A DNA stretch of 64,000 bases from JACDEA01 sp963742585 (GTDB taxonomy: Bacteria > Actinomycetota > Acidimicrobiia > Acidimicrobiales > JACDEA01). Made by a program: the position numbers and the translations under genes. Below, piece by piece: positions 56,185 to 64,000 of this stretch (position 1 is its first letter; every line of letters starts with the position of its first letter). The notes beneath the pieces were generated by a model, which worked only from the letters and a program-made list of their open reading frames with translations, searched no databases and had not been told where the DNA came from. The stretch covers positions 1,302,001 to 1,366,000 of the forward strand of contig CAVUMI010000009.1 in assembly GCA_963742585.1 (NCBI GenBank), written 5' to 3'.

Positions 56185-57057
56185 TCAGTTGCCCGTGATC
56201 GTGTCGATCCCACCGAAGAGCGCGTCGAGGCGGGCGAGGTGCTCAGGCGGCAGCGGCGGCCGGAGCAGCGAGGCGACATTCGCGTCGAGATGGGCGACGT
56301 TGCCCGTGCCGGTGAGGACGACGTCAGTACCGGGCTCGTGTCTCGCGAAGCGGTACGCGCTGTCGACGACGTCGTCGAGGAAGCCGAGGGCGTCCTCGTC
56401 GATCCCGACCGCTGCAAGGACAGAGCGCAACTCCGCGGGCTGGCTCAATGCCTTGCGCACCGCGAACATCACCAACACCGCGACGTCCTGCGCCTTGGTC
56501 AGTGCAAACACGCGATCGCGCGCCGAGGGGTTCAGCAGCGAGAAGCCCACCATGACGACGTCCCAGCAGCCGTCGGCCAGCGCCCTCGGAAGCATGACGT
56601 GCGCGGAGTCTTCGCCAAACCGCTCACTGATGGCGAGGTGACGCAGCTTGCCTTCGTCCCGCAACGTCAGCAGCTCAGCTGCCGACTCCTCCCCCACCCG
56701 CTGATACTGCTCGGCCGTCACGCCGTGCAAAAAGAACACGTCCACATGGTCCGTTTGCAACCGGGCCAGGCTCTTCTCGAGGGATTCGCGGAGAGAGTCG
56801 CCGGTCTCGAGCAGCGCCTTGGTCGAGAGGACCACGCCGTCGCGCCGCCCCTTCAGCGCTTTCCCGACGATCTCCTCAGTGCCGTAGGCCCGCGCCGTGT
56901 CGATCAGATTGATCCCAAGGTCGAGCGCGCGATGCACGACGGCGACGGAATCGGCATCCGACGCGCCATACGTCTGGCCCAACCGGCTGTGCCCGCCGCA
57001 GCCAAGGCCGGCGACGCTGACATCGAGTCCGGTGCGTCCCAGCCGAACGGTTTGCAT
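56185..57057 (-). CDS. Aldo/keto reductase
   Basis: 290-residue TIM-barrel NADPH oxidoreductase: LGRTGLDVSVAGLGCGGHSR, LDLGINLIDTARAYGTEE (catalytic Asp/Tyr), KGRRDGVVLSTKALL (Lys), LARLQTDHVDVFFLHGV (His), and VVLTGTGNVAHLDANV as the NADPH-binding loop. All four catalytic residues are identifiable. ATG 57057 gives the family start MQTVRLG; TAGCGT lies 8 bases upstream, suggesting a leaderless message. It ends just before the promoter of the flavin-oxidoreductase operon, so it is probably a separate unit. Confidence 0.9.
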   Translation of the reverse strand: MQTVRLGRTGLDVSVAGLGCGGHSRLGQTYGASDADSVAVVHRALDLGINLIDTARAYGTEEIVGKALKGRRDGVVLSTKALLETGDSLRESLEKSLARLQTDHVDVFFLHGVTAEQYQRVGEESAAELLTLRDEGKLRHLAISERFGEDSAHVMLPRALADGCWDVVMVGFSLLNPSARDRVFALTKAQDVAVLVMFAVRKALSQPAELRSVLAAVGIDEDALGFLDDVVDSAYRFARHEPGTDVVLTGTGNVAHLDANVASLLRPPLPPEHLARLDALFGGIDTITGN

Positions 57058-57083
57058 CGGCGCGAACGCTACTGTCGAAGTGC

Positions 57084-58245
57084 ATGTCTCCCGCTCAGGG
57101 GGCCGCTCCGGCCCGGCCGAACGCAGTGATCGTTGACGCCGTCCGCACCCCAATCGGGAAGCGCAACGGCGTGCTGAGTGGGTGGCATCCCGTCGATCTC
57201 GCTGCGGAGCCGCTGCGCGCGCTGGTTGAACGCAACGACCTCGATCCCGCGCTCGTCGAGGACGTGGTGATGGGGTGCACGATGACTGTGGGCGAGCAGG
57301 CCATGAACATCGGGCGCAACGCGGCCCTGGCCGCGGGGTTCCCCGACACGGTCCCCGGCACCACCGTCGACCGGCAGTGCGGCTCGGCCCAGCAAGCCGT
57401 GCACTTCGCCGCGCAGGCTGTCATGAGTGGCGCCATGGACATCGTGATCGGTGCTGGCGTCGAATCAATGACCCGTGTGCCGATCGGAGCGACCACCGAA
57501 CCCGGTCCCGGCGAGGCCTATGGACCCCGAGTGCTCAAACGCTTCGACTTCATCCACCAGGGCTTGTCCGCCGAGCGCATCGCCGAAAAGTGGGGCGTGT
57601 CGCGCGACGAAATGGACCGGTTCGCGCTGGAGTCGCACGAGCGCGGCGCGAGCGATCGATGAGGGCCGCTTCGAGAACGAGATCGTCGCGCTGGGCGACG
57701 TCGTCACCGACGAGGGAGTGCGGCGCGGCGGCACGATCGAGAAGCTGGCGGCGCTACCGCCCGCGTTCGTGGAGGGCGGCCTGGTCACCGCCGCGTCGTC
57801 GTCGCAGATCTCCGATGGCGCCGCGGCCATCTTGGTGATGAGCGAGGAGAAGGCTGCGCAGCTCGGGTTGCGGGCGCGCGCCCGCTTCGTATCGTTCGCG
57901 GTGGCCGCCACCGATCCCGTCATCATGCTCACTGCACCGATCCCCGCAACCACACGCATCATCGAGAAGTCCGGGATCGCGCTCGCCGACATCGACCTCA
58001 TCGAGATCAACGAAGCCTTTGCGTCCGTCGTCCTGGCCTGGGAGAAGGAGCATCACCCCGATATGAGTCGGGTCAACGTCAATGGTGGCGCCATCGCCCT
58101 GGGCCACCCGACAGGGTGTAGCGGTGCCCGGCTGATGGCCACGTTGCTGAACGAGCTCGAACGCACCGGCGGCAGGTACGGCCTGCAGACGATGTGCGAA
58201 GGCGGCGGCATGGCGAACGCCACCATCATCGAGCGGCTCGGCTAG
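57084..58245 (+). CDS. Acetyl-CoA acetyltransferase (thiolase), one frameshift
   Basis: Thiolase of about 386 residues: AVIVDAVRTPIGKRNGVLSG, TVDRQCGSAQQAVHFAAQAV (nucleophilic Cys), SGAMDIVIGAGVESMTRVP, then after one inserted base near 57648 NEIVALGDVVTDEGVR, IEINEAFASVVLAWEKEH, NGGAIALGHPTGCSGAR (His and second Cys) and MCEGGGMANATIIERLG. It cleaves 3-ketoacyl-CoA, or condenses acetyl-CoA, at the end of beta-oxidation, matching the local FadD/FadE genes. The start ATG 57084 has TACTGT 8 bases upstream. The stop overlaps the convergent GNAT gene by 4. Confidence 0.9.
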
Positions 58246-58976
58246 AGCTCGCGGCGTAACACCGAGGTGCGCGGGCCCCGCTTCACCAGCTCGAATCCCG
58301 CCGACTCATAGAGCGGGATCGTTCCCCGGTAGGCGACCGCCGACGTGGTCACCTCGGTCGCCGGATACCCCTCGGCGACGCGGATGCCTCGGCGCCGGAA
58401 CTGGTCCAACGCCGCGTCCAACAGCTCCCTCGCCAGGCTGTGGCGACGGTACGGCGGCGCGATGACGAAACAGCCGACCACGCCCACCGCGTCGTCCGCC
58501 TCGCCGTTGGCGTAATCCGGCAGCTCTGACCGGACGGACGCATTGCACCAACCCGCCAGGTTGTCGTCGACATAGGCGAGCGTTCCCGTCGTCGTCCCGG
58601 CGTTGATACGCGCGGCAAGGTCGTCACGATTGCGTTGCCAGGTGCGCTCGTTCCACTCGGATTCGGTCACGTGGTGGGCCATGCAGTAACACGATGCCCA
58701 AGCTGGATTGTCGGCGAACGCATTGTGATCGAAGAACCGCAGCACGTCATCGACGTGCTCGGGCCCGAGGTCGGCCACGCGAATCGCGCCGATCGAATCG
58801 AGCCGTTCTTTCGGTCCGGTCAGCGCGCCCTCGCGCTCCAGGTAGTTCCGCATGTTGACCGACGTCAACCCCATGTGAGCATGGTCGGCGTCGAAGTGGG
58901 CCACCGCCATCTCTACCTGCGCGTCGCGGTCGGCGCCCGTGAGTTCCTGCCCGCAGAAACATGTGCTGGTGAGCAT
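58242..58976 (-). CDS. GNAT acetyltransferase with N-terminal Cys/His zinc-binding-like segment
   Basis: 244 residues. The first 50 (MLTSTCFCGQELTGAD..., then HFDADHAHMGL) look like a small CxC...H...H metal-binding module of the DUF1059 type. A GNAT N-acetyltransferase domain follows: RVADLGPEHVDDVLRFFDHN, CYCMAHHVTESEWNERTWQR, WCNASVRSELPDY, VVGCFVIAPPYRRHSLAREL (acetyl-CoA motif A) and YPATEVTTSAVAYRGTIPLY. The target is unknown. Start ATG 58976, ten bases before the PhoD stop. Confidence 0.82.
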   Translation of the reverse strand: MLTSTCFCGQELTGADRDAQVEMAVAHFDADHAHMGLTSVNMRNYLEREGALTGPKERLDSIGAIRVADLGPEHVDDVLRFFDHNAFADNPAWASCYCMAHHVTESEWNERTWQRNRDDLAARINAGTTTGTLAYVDDNLAGWCNASVRSELPDYANGEADDAVGVVGCFVIAPPYRRHSLARELLDAALDQFRRRGIRVAEGYPATEVTTSAVAYRGTIPLYESAGFELVKRGPRTSVLRREL

Positions 58977-58985
58977 GGGCGAGTC

Positions 58986-60828
58986 TTACCCCGGCGTGGC
59001 GACGTCACGCAGGCGCCGCGCCGCTAACGCCACGGCTCCCGCGGCCGCGGCCGCGGCCAGCCCCGGTGACGTCGGCCCCGTAGCCGCCAGGAGACTCTCG
59101 GTCGGCGGCGACCCAGCCGCGCCCGATGACCGGACTCTCGTGGGCAGCGGGCCGGCGGCCGGGGACGCGACCGCTGCTCCCCGGACTACTTGCCAGGATG
59201 CCGCCACCGAGGCCGTCGCGTCGCGGTCGAGCTTGTTGCTCACGAAGACAAAGTCGTAGTGCGCGGATGTGGCGGTGAACTCCACGACGCCGTAGCCGCT
59301 GTTGACGCCGTCGTGGTACTTGACCCACGGGTTGTTGGCGGTCAGGTTCGCTTCGAATACCGCATCGATCGTCGCCGCGCTCGGGAAGCCGGCGAGTTCG
59401 AAGGTTTCGCCGAGGTTGGGTGAGTTGACCGGCGGGGCGACGAACTCAACGCCCGCCGAGTAGCCGTCGAGCAGGTAGGTCTCGGGCGTAGGTGGTAGAT
59501 CAGCGACGAACGACTCGTGATAGTCGCCGGTGAGCACGACGACGTCGGACACCGCGTCGATCGCCGCGAGGAGCGTCCGTCGTTCGGTGGCATATCCGTC
59601 CCACCCGTCAATCAAGAGCGGCGGCGGCAGCGGCAGTGTCGCCGGGAGGGCGGGTGCCAACGCGGCATTGAGTGCGTTTAGCAATGCCGGACCAATAGCC
59701 AGCGGGAAGAACTGCACTGGGTTGCCCAGAACCTTCCACGCCGCTGAGCTCCCCTTCAGTCCACCAACCAACCATTCGCGCTGTGACACGCCGAGCATGG
59801 TGCGGGTTGGATCCTCGATCGCTGGGTCGACCGAGCCGTACCCTAGGAGCGCGTTTTGGGGCGGCTGATCGCGATAGCGGCGCTCGTCGAGCATCCACAA
59901 CTCGACCAGGTCGCCGAAGCGGAAACTGCGATGCACCAGGTTTGGGTCGGGGGCGACCTGGCGTACGGGCAGCCACTCGCGCCACGCCTGATAGCCGGCC
60001 GCGGCGCGGCGCCGCGAACCGGCCTTCGGCCGCCTGGTGGTTCTCGGCCCCGTTCCGCCAGGTGTCGTTGGCCACCTCGTGGTCGTCGTACATCGCGATG
60101 ACGGGGTGCGCGGCGTGCAGCGCTCGCGTGTCCGCGTCCGTGCGGTACTGGCCGTACCGCGTGCGGTAGTCGGCGAGCGTCAGGCACTCATGCGTCGGGT
60201 TGTGACTGCGGCCGATTGCCGGTCCCGGAGTTGGCAGGGTGCCGTAGGCGTTGCCGAACTCGTATATGTAGTCGCCGAGGTGGAGCACCGCGTCCACGTC
60301 ATCGCGCCCCGCCAGGTGCCGGTATGCACCGAAGTAGCCGAACTCCCACTCCGAGCAGGTGACCACGCCCAACCGGACGGCGGGTGCGGTCCCGGTGGCC
60401 GGCGCCGTTCTCGTGCGCCCCACCGGCGAGGTCGCGCCAAGGGCCGCGAATCGGTACCAATAGTCAGTGCCGGGTTGGAGACCGGTGATGTCGACCTTGA
60501 CGGTGTGGTCACTCGCCGCGCTGGTAATCACCTTGCCGCTGCGCACCGCGCCGGCAAATGTCCGGTCGGAGGCGACGTCGAAGCGCACCTCGACGGCGGG
60601 TCCCTTGCCTGACCCAGGCGTTGCATCGCCCGCGGGTGTGATCCGCGTCCAGATGATCACCCGATCGCGGAGTGGATCGCCGGAGGCCACGCCGTGTTGA
60701 AACACCGGAGGCGCGCCCGTCTGGGCCTTCGCCAGTAAGGGGGTCGCCAGGACACTCGCCGTCCCCGCCACCGCCGCGCCCAGAAACGTGCGACGGCTGA
60801 GCGCCGGCGGTGAGCCCTCGGTGGCCAT
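58986..60828 (-). CDS. PhoD-like alkaline phosphatase with Tat signal and C-terminal anchor, one frameshift
   Basis: About 613 residues. Twin-arginine signal SRRTFLGAAVAGTASV; PhoD N-terminal domain (FQHGVASGDPLRDRVIIWTR, DITGLQPGTDYWYRF); metallophosphatase core (VVTCSEWEFGYFGAYRHLA, LHLGDYIYEFGNAYG, MYDDHEVANDTW, WMLDERRYRDQP, VVLTGDYHESF). One inserted base near 60010 lies in a non-catalytic stretch. The C-terminus is ESLLAATGPTSPG, a hydrophobic helix and RRLR, a sortase-signal-like layout with LAATG. It cleaves phosphodiesters/monoesters outside the cell. Neighbours are a sulfatase and a GDPD. Confidence 0.85.
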
Positions 60829-60837
60829 TGGCTGAAC

Positions 60838-62202
60838 CTACCGGTCGGCGATGCTGCGGCGGTCGGCTTCAACCGACTCGAACCATCGCGCCAACTCGCC
60901 GTCCATACGCTGAACGCGTCCGGGCTCAGCGGTAGCAAGATCGTGCTCCTCGCCCGGATCGACCGCGATGTCGAACAGTTGGGCGGGCGGCGCAGGCGGG
61001 ACGACGCGGCTCGGTTCCGGATCGCGTGCGATTTCGGCGTACACCTCGGGCCGGTTCTTGAGGTCGATGTCGGCGGCTAGGTCGGCCGGCGAAACTCGCA
61101 GGGCTTCTGCGATCGCCGGACGCACCAGCTTCCACTGGCCGTCGCGCATCGCCGCGTTGCACTCGCGGACGGGTGAGTAGCGGTTCCACTGCCAGAACCG
61201 CGTCTCGGGGACTTCGGCCGGCTCACCTTGCAGCAGCGGTAGAACACTCACGCCGTCAAGGTGTCGGTCCTCCGGCACCGCGGCACCAGCGATGGCGGCA
61301 AGAGTCGGCAGCCAGTCGGTGAAGTGGACGAGCGCATCGATGCGCGCCCCGCCGCGTGGCATGCCGTTGGGCCACCGCATCACCATCGGCAGCCGAACAC
61401 CGCCCTCGTACACCGAGCCTTTTGCACCTCGGAAGCCGCAATTGAACCGGGTGGTGTCGTAGTCACCCTCGCCCGAGAACTGCGGACCGTTGTCGCTCGT
61501 GAAGAGAACGAGGCAGTCGTCGTCGAGCTCGTCGAGCACGGCGGCGATCCCGCGGTCCATCGAGCGGATCATTCCGTAGATCGCGCTCACCCCGGCGGTG
61601 AATCGGCCCGTGTCGCGGAACGGCGCGATGTCCGCCTCGGGGGCCTCGAACGGGTAGTGGGGCGCGCTGTACGCAAGCAGAAGGAAGAACGGCTCGTGGC
61701 GATGGCGGCGGACGAAGGCCACCGCTTCCTCGGTGAACACGTCGGTCAGGTACCGGCCGTCGCTGGCGGTGACCGAACCGTTGCGATCGAGCCGCCAGCT
61801 CCAGTAGTCCTGCCAGCCTCCGGAAAAGCCGGCGAACTCGTCGAACCCGCGACGGTTGGGGTGGTAGCGGGCATCGAGCGCGCCGTTGTGCCACTTACCG
61901 ACGAGGCCGGTGACGTATCCGGCTGACCGCAGCACGTCTCCGAGGGTCCGCTCGCGCAGTGCGATGCGGTCGAGGCCGCGGTGCTCCAGGGTGTCGATGG
62001 CACCGGTGCGCTGCGGGTATCTACCGGTGAGCAACGAGGCCCGGGCCGGCGCGCAGACCGGCGAGGCCGAATAGTGCTGCGTGAGACAGGTTCCTTCGTT
62101 CACCAGTTGATCGAGCGTCGGCGTGTCCGCGCCGTCCTCGTTGAAGCAGCCAAAGTCGCCGTAACCCATGTCGTCGGCGACGATCAGGACGATGTTGGTC
62201 AC
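60838..62202 (-). CDS. Formylglycine-dependent sulfatase
   Basis: 454-residue sulfatase of the alkaline-phosphatase superfamily. Metal site NIVLIVADDMGYGDFGCF (aspartates), formylglycine signature CAPARASLLTGRYPQRTG with Cys at the modification site and the Arg at +4, GKWHNG, FTSDNGPQ (Asp/Asn), and KGSVYEGGVRLPMVM. The converting enzyme (FGE) is not in this window. No signal peptide is present from GTG 62202, so it is cytoplasmic as annotated, unusual for a scavenging sulfatase; upstream codons in the frame belong to the preceding gene. GTGA overlap with that gene. Confidence 0.9.
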   Translation of the reverse strand: MTNIVLIVADDMGYGDFGCFNEDGADTPTLDQLVNEGTCLTQHYSASPVCAPARASLLTGRYPQRTGAIDTLEHRGLDRIALRERTLGDVLRSAGYVTGLVGKWHNGALDARYHPNRRGFDEFAGFSGGWQDYWSWRLDRNGSVTASDGRYLTDVFTEEAVAFVRRHRHEPFFLLLAYSAPHYPFEAPEADIAPFRDTGRFTAGVSAIYGMIRSMDRGIAAVLDELDDDCLVLFTSDNGPQFSGEGDYDTTRFNCGFRGAKGSVYEGGVRLPMVMRWPNGMPRGGARIDALVHFTDWLPTLAAIAGAAVPEDRHLDGVSVLPLLQGEPAEVPETRFWQWNRYSPVRECNAAMRDGQWKLVRPAIAEALRVSPADLAADIDLKNRPEVYAEIARDPEPSRVVPPAPPAQLFDIAVDPGEEHDLATAEPGRVQRMDGELARWFESVEADRRSIADR

Positions 62203-62903
62203 CAGTACGGTGACCACGACGACGTGCGGAGCAGCTTGCTCTCCCACCGGTCGCGATACGCCAACGCCTCGTGCATGAACGTGCCGGGGGCTTTGTACTC
62301 CGGCGCGGTTTCGTGGGTGAGCAGATGCTGCAAGCGGGCCGGGTCGACCACCTTCTGCCACAAGATCGCCTCTCGACGCCGGCCCGCTCCGAACCACGGC
62401 TGGAAGGCAGCCTGGATGTCCAGCAGGCGCTCGGCCGGCGGTCGGCTGTGCATCGGCTTGAAGTAGGACTCGCCCCAGAACGCGACGTAGTCGTCCAACG
62501 CCGCCGAGGGCCAGCCGGTGTCTTCCATGAAGAGGCTCAACTCATGATCCGCGGACGACGAGGGCACATCACCGAAGTCGACGTCCTGCAAGGGTGACCA
62601 GTCCACCGGGCGCAGAAGCTTGGCGCTCACACCGTGACGAAGCGCGTCGGTGTCGCGTAGCCACCCGCGCAGGTTCCCGCGTTGCATCCGCTCGGCCAGG
62701 CGTTCCCACGCGGCACCGTCGCGTGCGGCGGTGATCGTCACGATGTTGTACGCCGGACCGCTGCCGTGCGCGTGGTTGCAATACCAGAGAAGGCGGGCGT
62801 CGTCGTCCTTGGCCAGGGCCGGCATCCACTCGTCGCGGTAGGCGGCCTCGAACGCCTCCTCGTGCGCGCCGCGAACCTCGTGTACTTCATGGATGAACAG
62901 CAC
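62199..62903 (-). CDS. NIPSNAP-like protein of unknown function
   Basis: 234 residues, apparently a duplicated ferredoxin-like fold: MLFIHEVHEVRGAHEEAFEA with YNIVTITAARDGAAWERLAE, then a linker and GTFMHEALAYRDRWESKLL at the end. The HEV...G....E..Y start resembles the first half of the protein at 35490. The middle (ERLLDIQAAFQPWFGAGRR) is helical. No catalytic motif is seen. Coupled to the sulfatase gene by a GTGA overlap, so it is probably co-expressed; its link to sulfate-ester metabolism is not evident. Confidence 0.65.
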   Translation of the reverse strand: MLFIHEVHEVRGAHEEAFEAAYRDEWMPALAKDDDARLLWYCNHAHGSGPAYNIVTITAARDGAAWERLAERMQRGNLRGWLRDTDALRHGVSAKLLRPVDWSPLQDVDFGDVPSSSADHELSLFMEDTGWPSAALDDYVAFWGESYFKPMHSRPPAERLLDIQAAFQPWFGAGRRREAILWQKVVDPARLQHLLTHETAPEYKAPGTFMHEALAYRDRWESKLLRTSSWSPYW

Positions 62904-62906
62904 CGG

Positions 62907-63815
62907 CTAACGCAGCGCGAACACGAGATCCGGTCGATTCGAAATGACGCCGTCGACACCCAAGCCGATCGCCGCGGTTATGTCGGCGGGCGAGTCCGGC
63001 GTATAGACGACGACCTGACGACCCAGTGCCTGGCCCAAGCCGACGACGGTGGCGTTGAGGTCCGACGTGTCAAACGCCGGCGCGGAAATCGTGTAGCCGC
63101 GGAGGGTGGAGTACAAGAAATTCACGGTGGCCGGGACGCCGACGCCTTGCGGTGCGCTGGGCAGTGTCGACGACGTGAGGAGCGCGGTCTTCACCGCCGG
63201 CTCCAGTCGCTTCACCGCATCGAGAGCAAGAGGCCAGAACGACTGCACGATCAGGCGGTCCAGTGGAAAGCCCGTCGAACGGACGAGGGGCATGAGGATG
63301 TTGGCGACCTTGTCCCCCACCGCGTCGAAGTTGGCCTCGAGGGGAATGTCCTTGATCTCCACCATGATGCGCCAGCCGGCGTCGCGCCCTTCCGTCAACA
63401 CGTCGCGCATGGTGGGAATGGCTTCGAAGTCGGGCCAGCCAGGGAAGATCTCGCTGGCGTCGCAGCCAGCGAGGCTGGCCAGCGTGTGCGAGATGACGGT
63501 GCCGGTGCAATCCGTCGTGCGATCAACCGCATCGTCATGCATCACGACCAGCTGGTTGTCGGCCGTGGCTTGCGTGTCCATCTCCAGCCAGACGCCCGCG
63601 GCATCCCAATTGTCGTGCGCCCGCCGGAAGGCGCCCATCGTGTTCTCGGGAAAGAGGTTGGCGCCGCCGCGGTGCGCGTAGACGGTGACCGGTTTCGTCG
63701 GCTTCGGCTCGAGGATCTTGATACGGATGATCGGCGCCGCCATCGCCGGCGTGGCGATCCCCGCCGTCATCGCCACGAGCAGCACCAAACTCCACCCCAG
63801 CCCCCATTTGCGCAT
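62907..63815 (-). CDS. Secreted glycerophosphodiester phosphodiesterase
   Basis: 302 residues with a Sec signal peptide (KWGLGWSLVLLVAMTAGI, cleavage near AMA). GDPD TIM-barrel motifs: YAHRGGANLFPENTMGAF (His-Arg, Glu, Asn), VWLEMDTQATAD (Glu, Asp), VVMHDDAVDRTTDCTG (general His), EIKDIPLE and VDGVISNRPDLV at the C-terminus. It hydrolyses glycerophosphodiesters from phospholipid turnover to glycerol-3-phosphate and an alcohol outside the membrane. It opens the operon ahead of the NIPSNAP-like and sulfatase genes (gap of 3 bases). Confidence 0.9.
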   Translation of the reverse strand: MRKWGLGWSLVLLVAMTAGIATPAMAAPIIRIKILEPKPTKPVTVYAHRGGANLFPENTMGAFRRAHDNWDAAGVWLEMDTQATADNQLVVMHDDAVDRTTDCTGTVISHTLASLAGCDASEIFPGWPDFEAIPTMRDVLTEGRDAGWRIMVEIKDIPLEANFDAVGDKVANILMPLVRSTGFPLDRLIVQSFWPLALDAVKRLEPAVKTALLTSSTLPSAPQGVGVPATVNFLYSTLRGYTISAPAFDTSDLNATVVGLGQALGRQVVVYTPDSPADITAAIGLGVDGVISNRPDLVFALR

Positions 63816-63893
63816 AACCGGCGAGGTTAGACGCCGGGCCGTATGCTTCCGTGAGGACGCCGCAGCACGACGGCGGAAATGGGGGCAGGTCTC

Positions 63894-64000
63894 ATGATCA
63901 AGCGGCGCTCAAGGATTGGTGTACTGGTGGGTCGCGGCGGGATCTTCACCGGGGCACTCATTCTGGGGGTGGGCGGGGTCGGCGCGCTGCCTGCGGGTGC
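63894..64000 (+). CDS. Start of a secreted or membrane protein (partial)
   Basis: Only 35 codons before the window ends. ATG 63894 is preceded by GGGGGCAGG as a ribosome site. The sequence begins with a basic stretch (MIKRRSRIGVLVGRGG) and then a hydrophobic run (IFTGALILGVGGVGALPAG), typical of a signal peptide. Divergent from the GDPD gene with a 78-base gap. Nothing more can be said. Confidence 0.55.
   Translation, partial: MIKRRSRIGVLVGRGGIFTGALILGVGGVGALPAG

Noticed and set aside
1..64000. CRISPR arrays, tRNA or rRNA genes
   Set aside because: No regularly spaced direct repeats and no tRNA T-arm/acceptor pairing or rRNA segments were recognised by eye.

Overview
The window is high-GC DNA from an actinobacterium, most likely an uncultured Acidimicrobiia-like lineage. 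I infer this from the protein families present: F420-type PPOX proteins, a SCO6745-family protein, a DUF222/13E12 HNH protein, a WS/DGAT acyltransferase, a HelR-like helicase, NDMA-type zinc alcohol dehydrogenases and many FadD/FadE-like enzymes. Most genes abut or overlap by 4 bases. Many start codons lie 6-9 nt after a TANNNT box, which fits leaderless mRNAs. I see no rRNA, tRNA, CRISPR array, phage or transposase gene. No gene-free stretch exceeds 300 bases; the largest (52264-52483) holds two hairpins.

Layout. 1-16 kb is mixed housekeeping and signalling: tyrS, a base-excision glycosylase, an S15 hydrolase with an LPATG tail, an acyl-CoA synthetase, gamma-glutamyltransferase, an HhH-PHP phosphoesterase, a Ser/Thr kinase, a cyclase-like/AAA/TPR protein and an HNH protein behind an SOS-box promoter. 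16-26 kb is one tightly coupled operon of five exported proteins (two neutral-ceramidase-like proteins, a CehA/McbA-type PHP metallohydrolase, an unknown secreted protein, a GH36-like alpha-galactosidase); together they suggest extracellular glycolipid breakdown. 26-33.6 kb holds small redox and membrane proteins, a hydrolase-cyclase fusion, an alcohol dehydrogenase, an alpha/beta hydrolase and a wax-ester synthase. 33.6-38.7 kb is a compact catabolic regulon: a TetR gene, a CaiB-type CoA-transferase operon and a convergent operon (isochorismatase-like protein, two acyl-CoA dehydrogenase subunits, a NIPSNAP-like protein). Both operons start at the same palindrome, TCTGAC-N5-GTCAGA. 38.7-42.3 kb holds small proteins and a FadD17-like ligase. 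42.3-56.1 kb is a run of 15 minus-strand genes behind a good sigma70-type promoter with an embedded palindrome: flavin-dependent oxidoreductase, three SDRs, IclR regulator, two acyl-CoA ligases, zinc alcohol dehydrogenase, acetoacetate-decarboxylase-like protein, paired acyl-CoA dehydrogenases, then HelR. 56-64 kb holds an aldo/keto reductase, a thiolase, a GNAT protein and phosphate/sulfate-ester scavenging hydrolases (PhoD, sulfatase, GDPD).

Many genes are broken by single-base frameshifts although both flanking frames keep conserved motifs. Nearly all shifts behave as one extra base, so I read them as insertion-type sequencing errors. Genes with three or more shifts are typed pseudogene (broken as given); those with one or two are typed CDS with the break noted.
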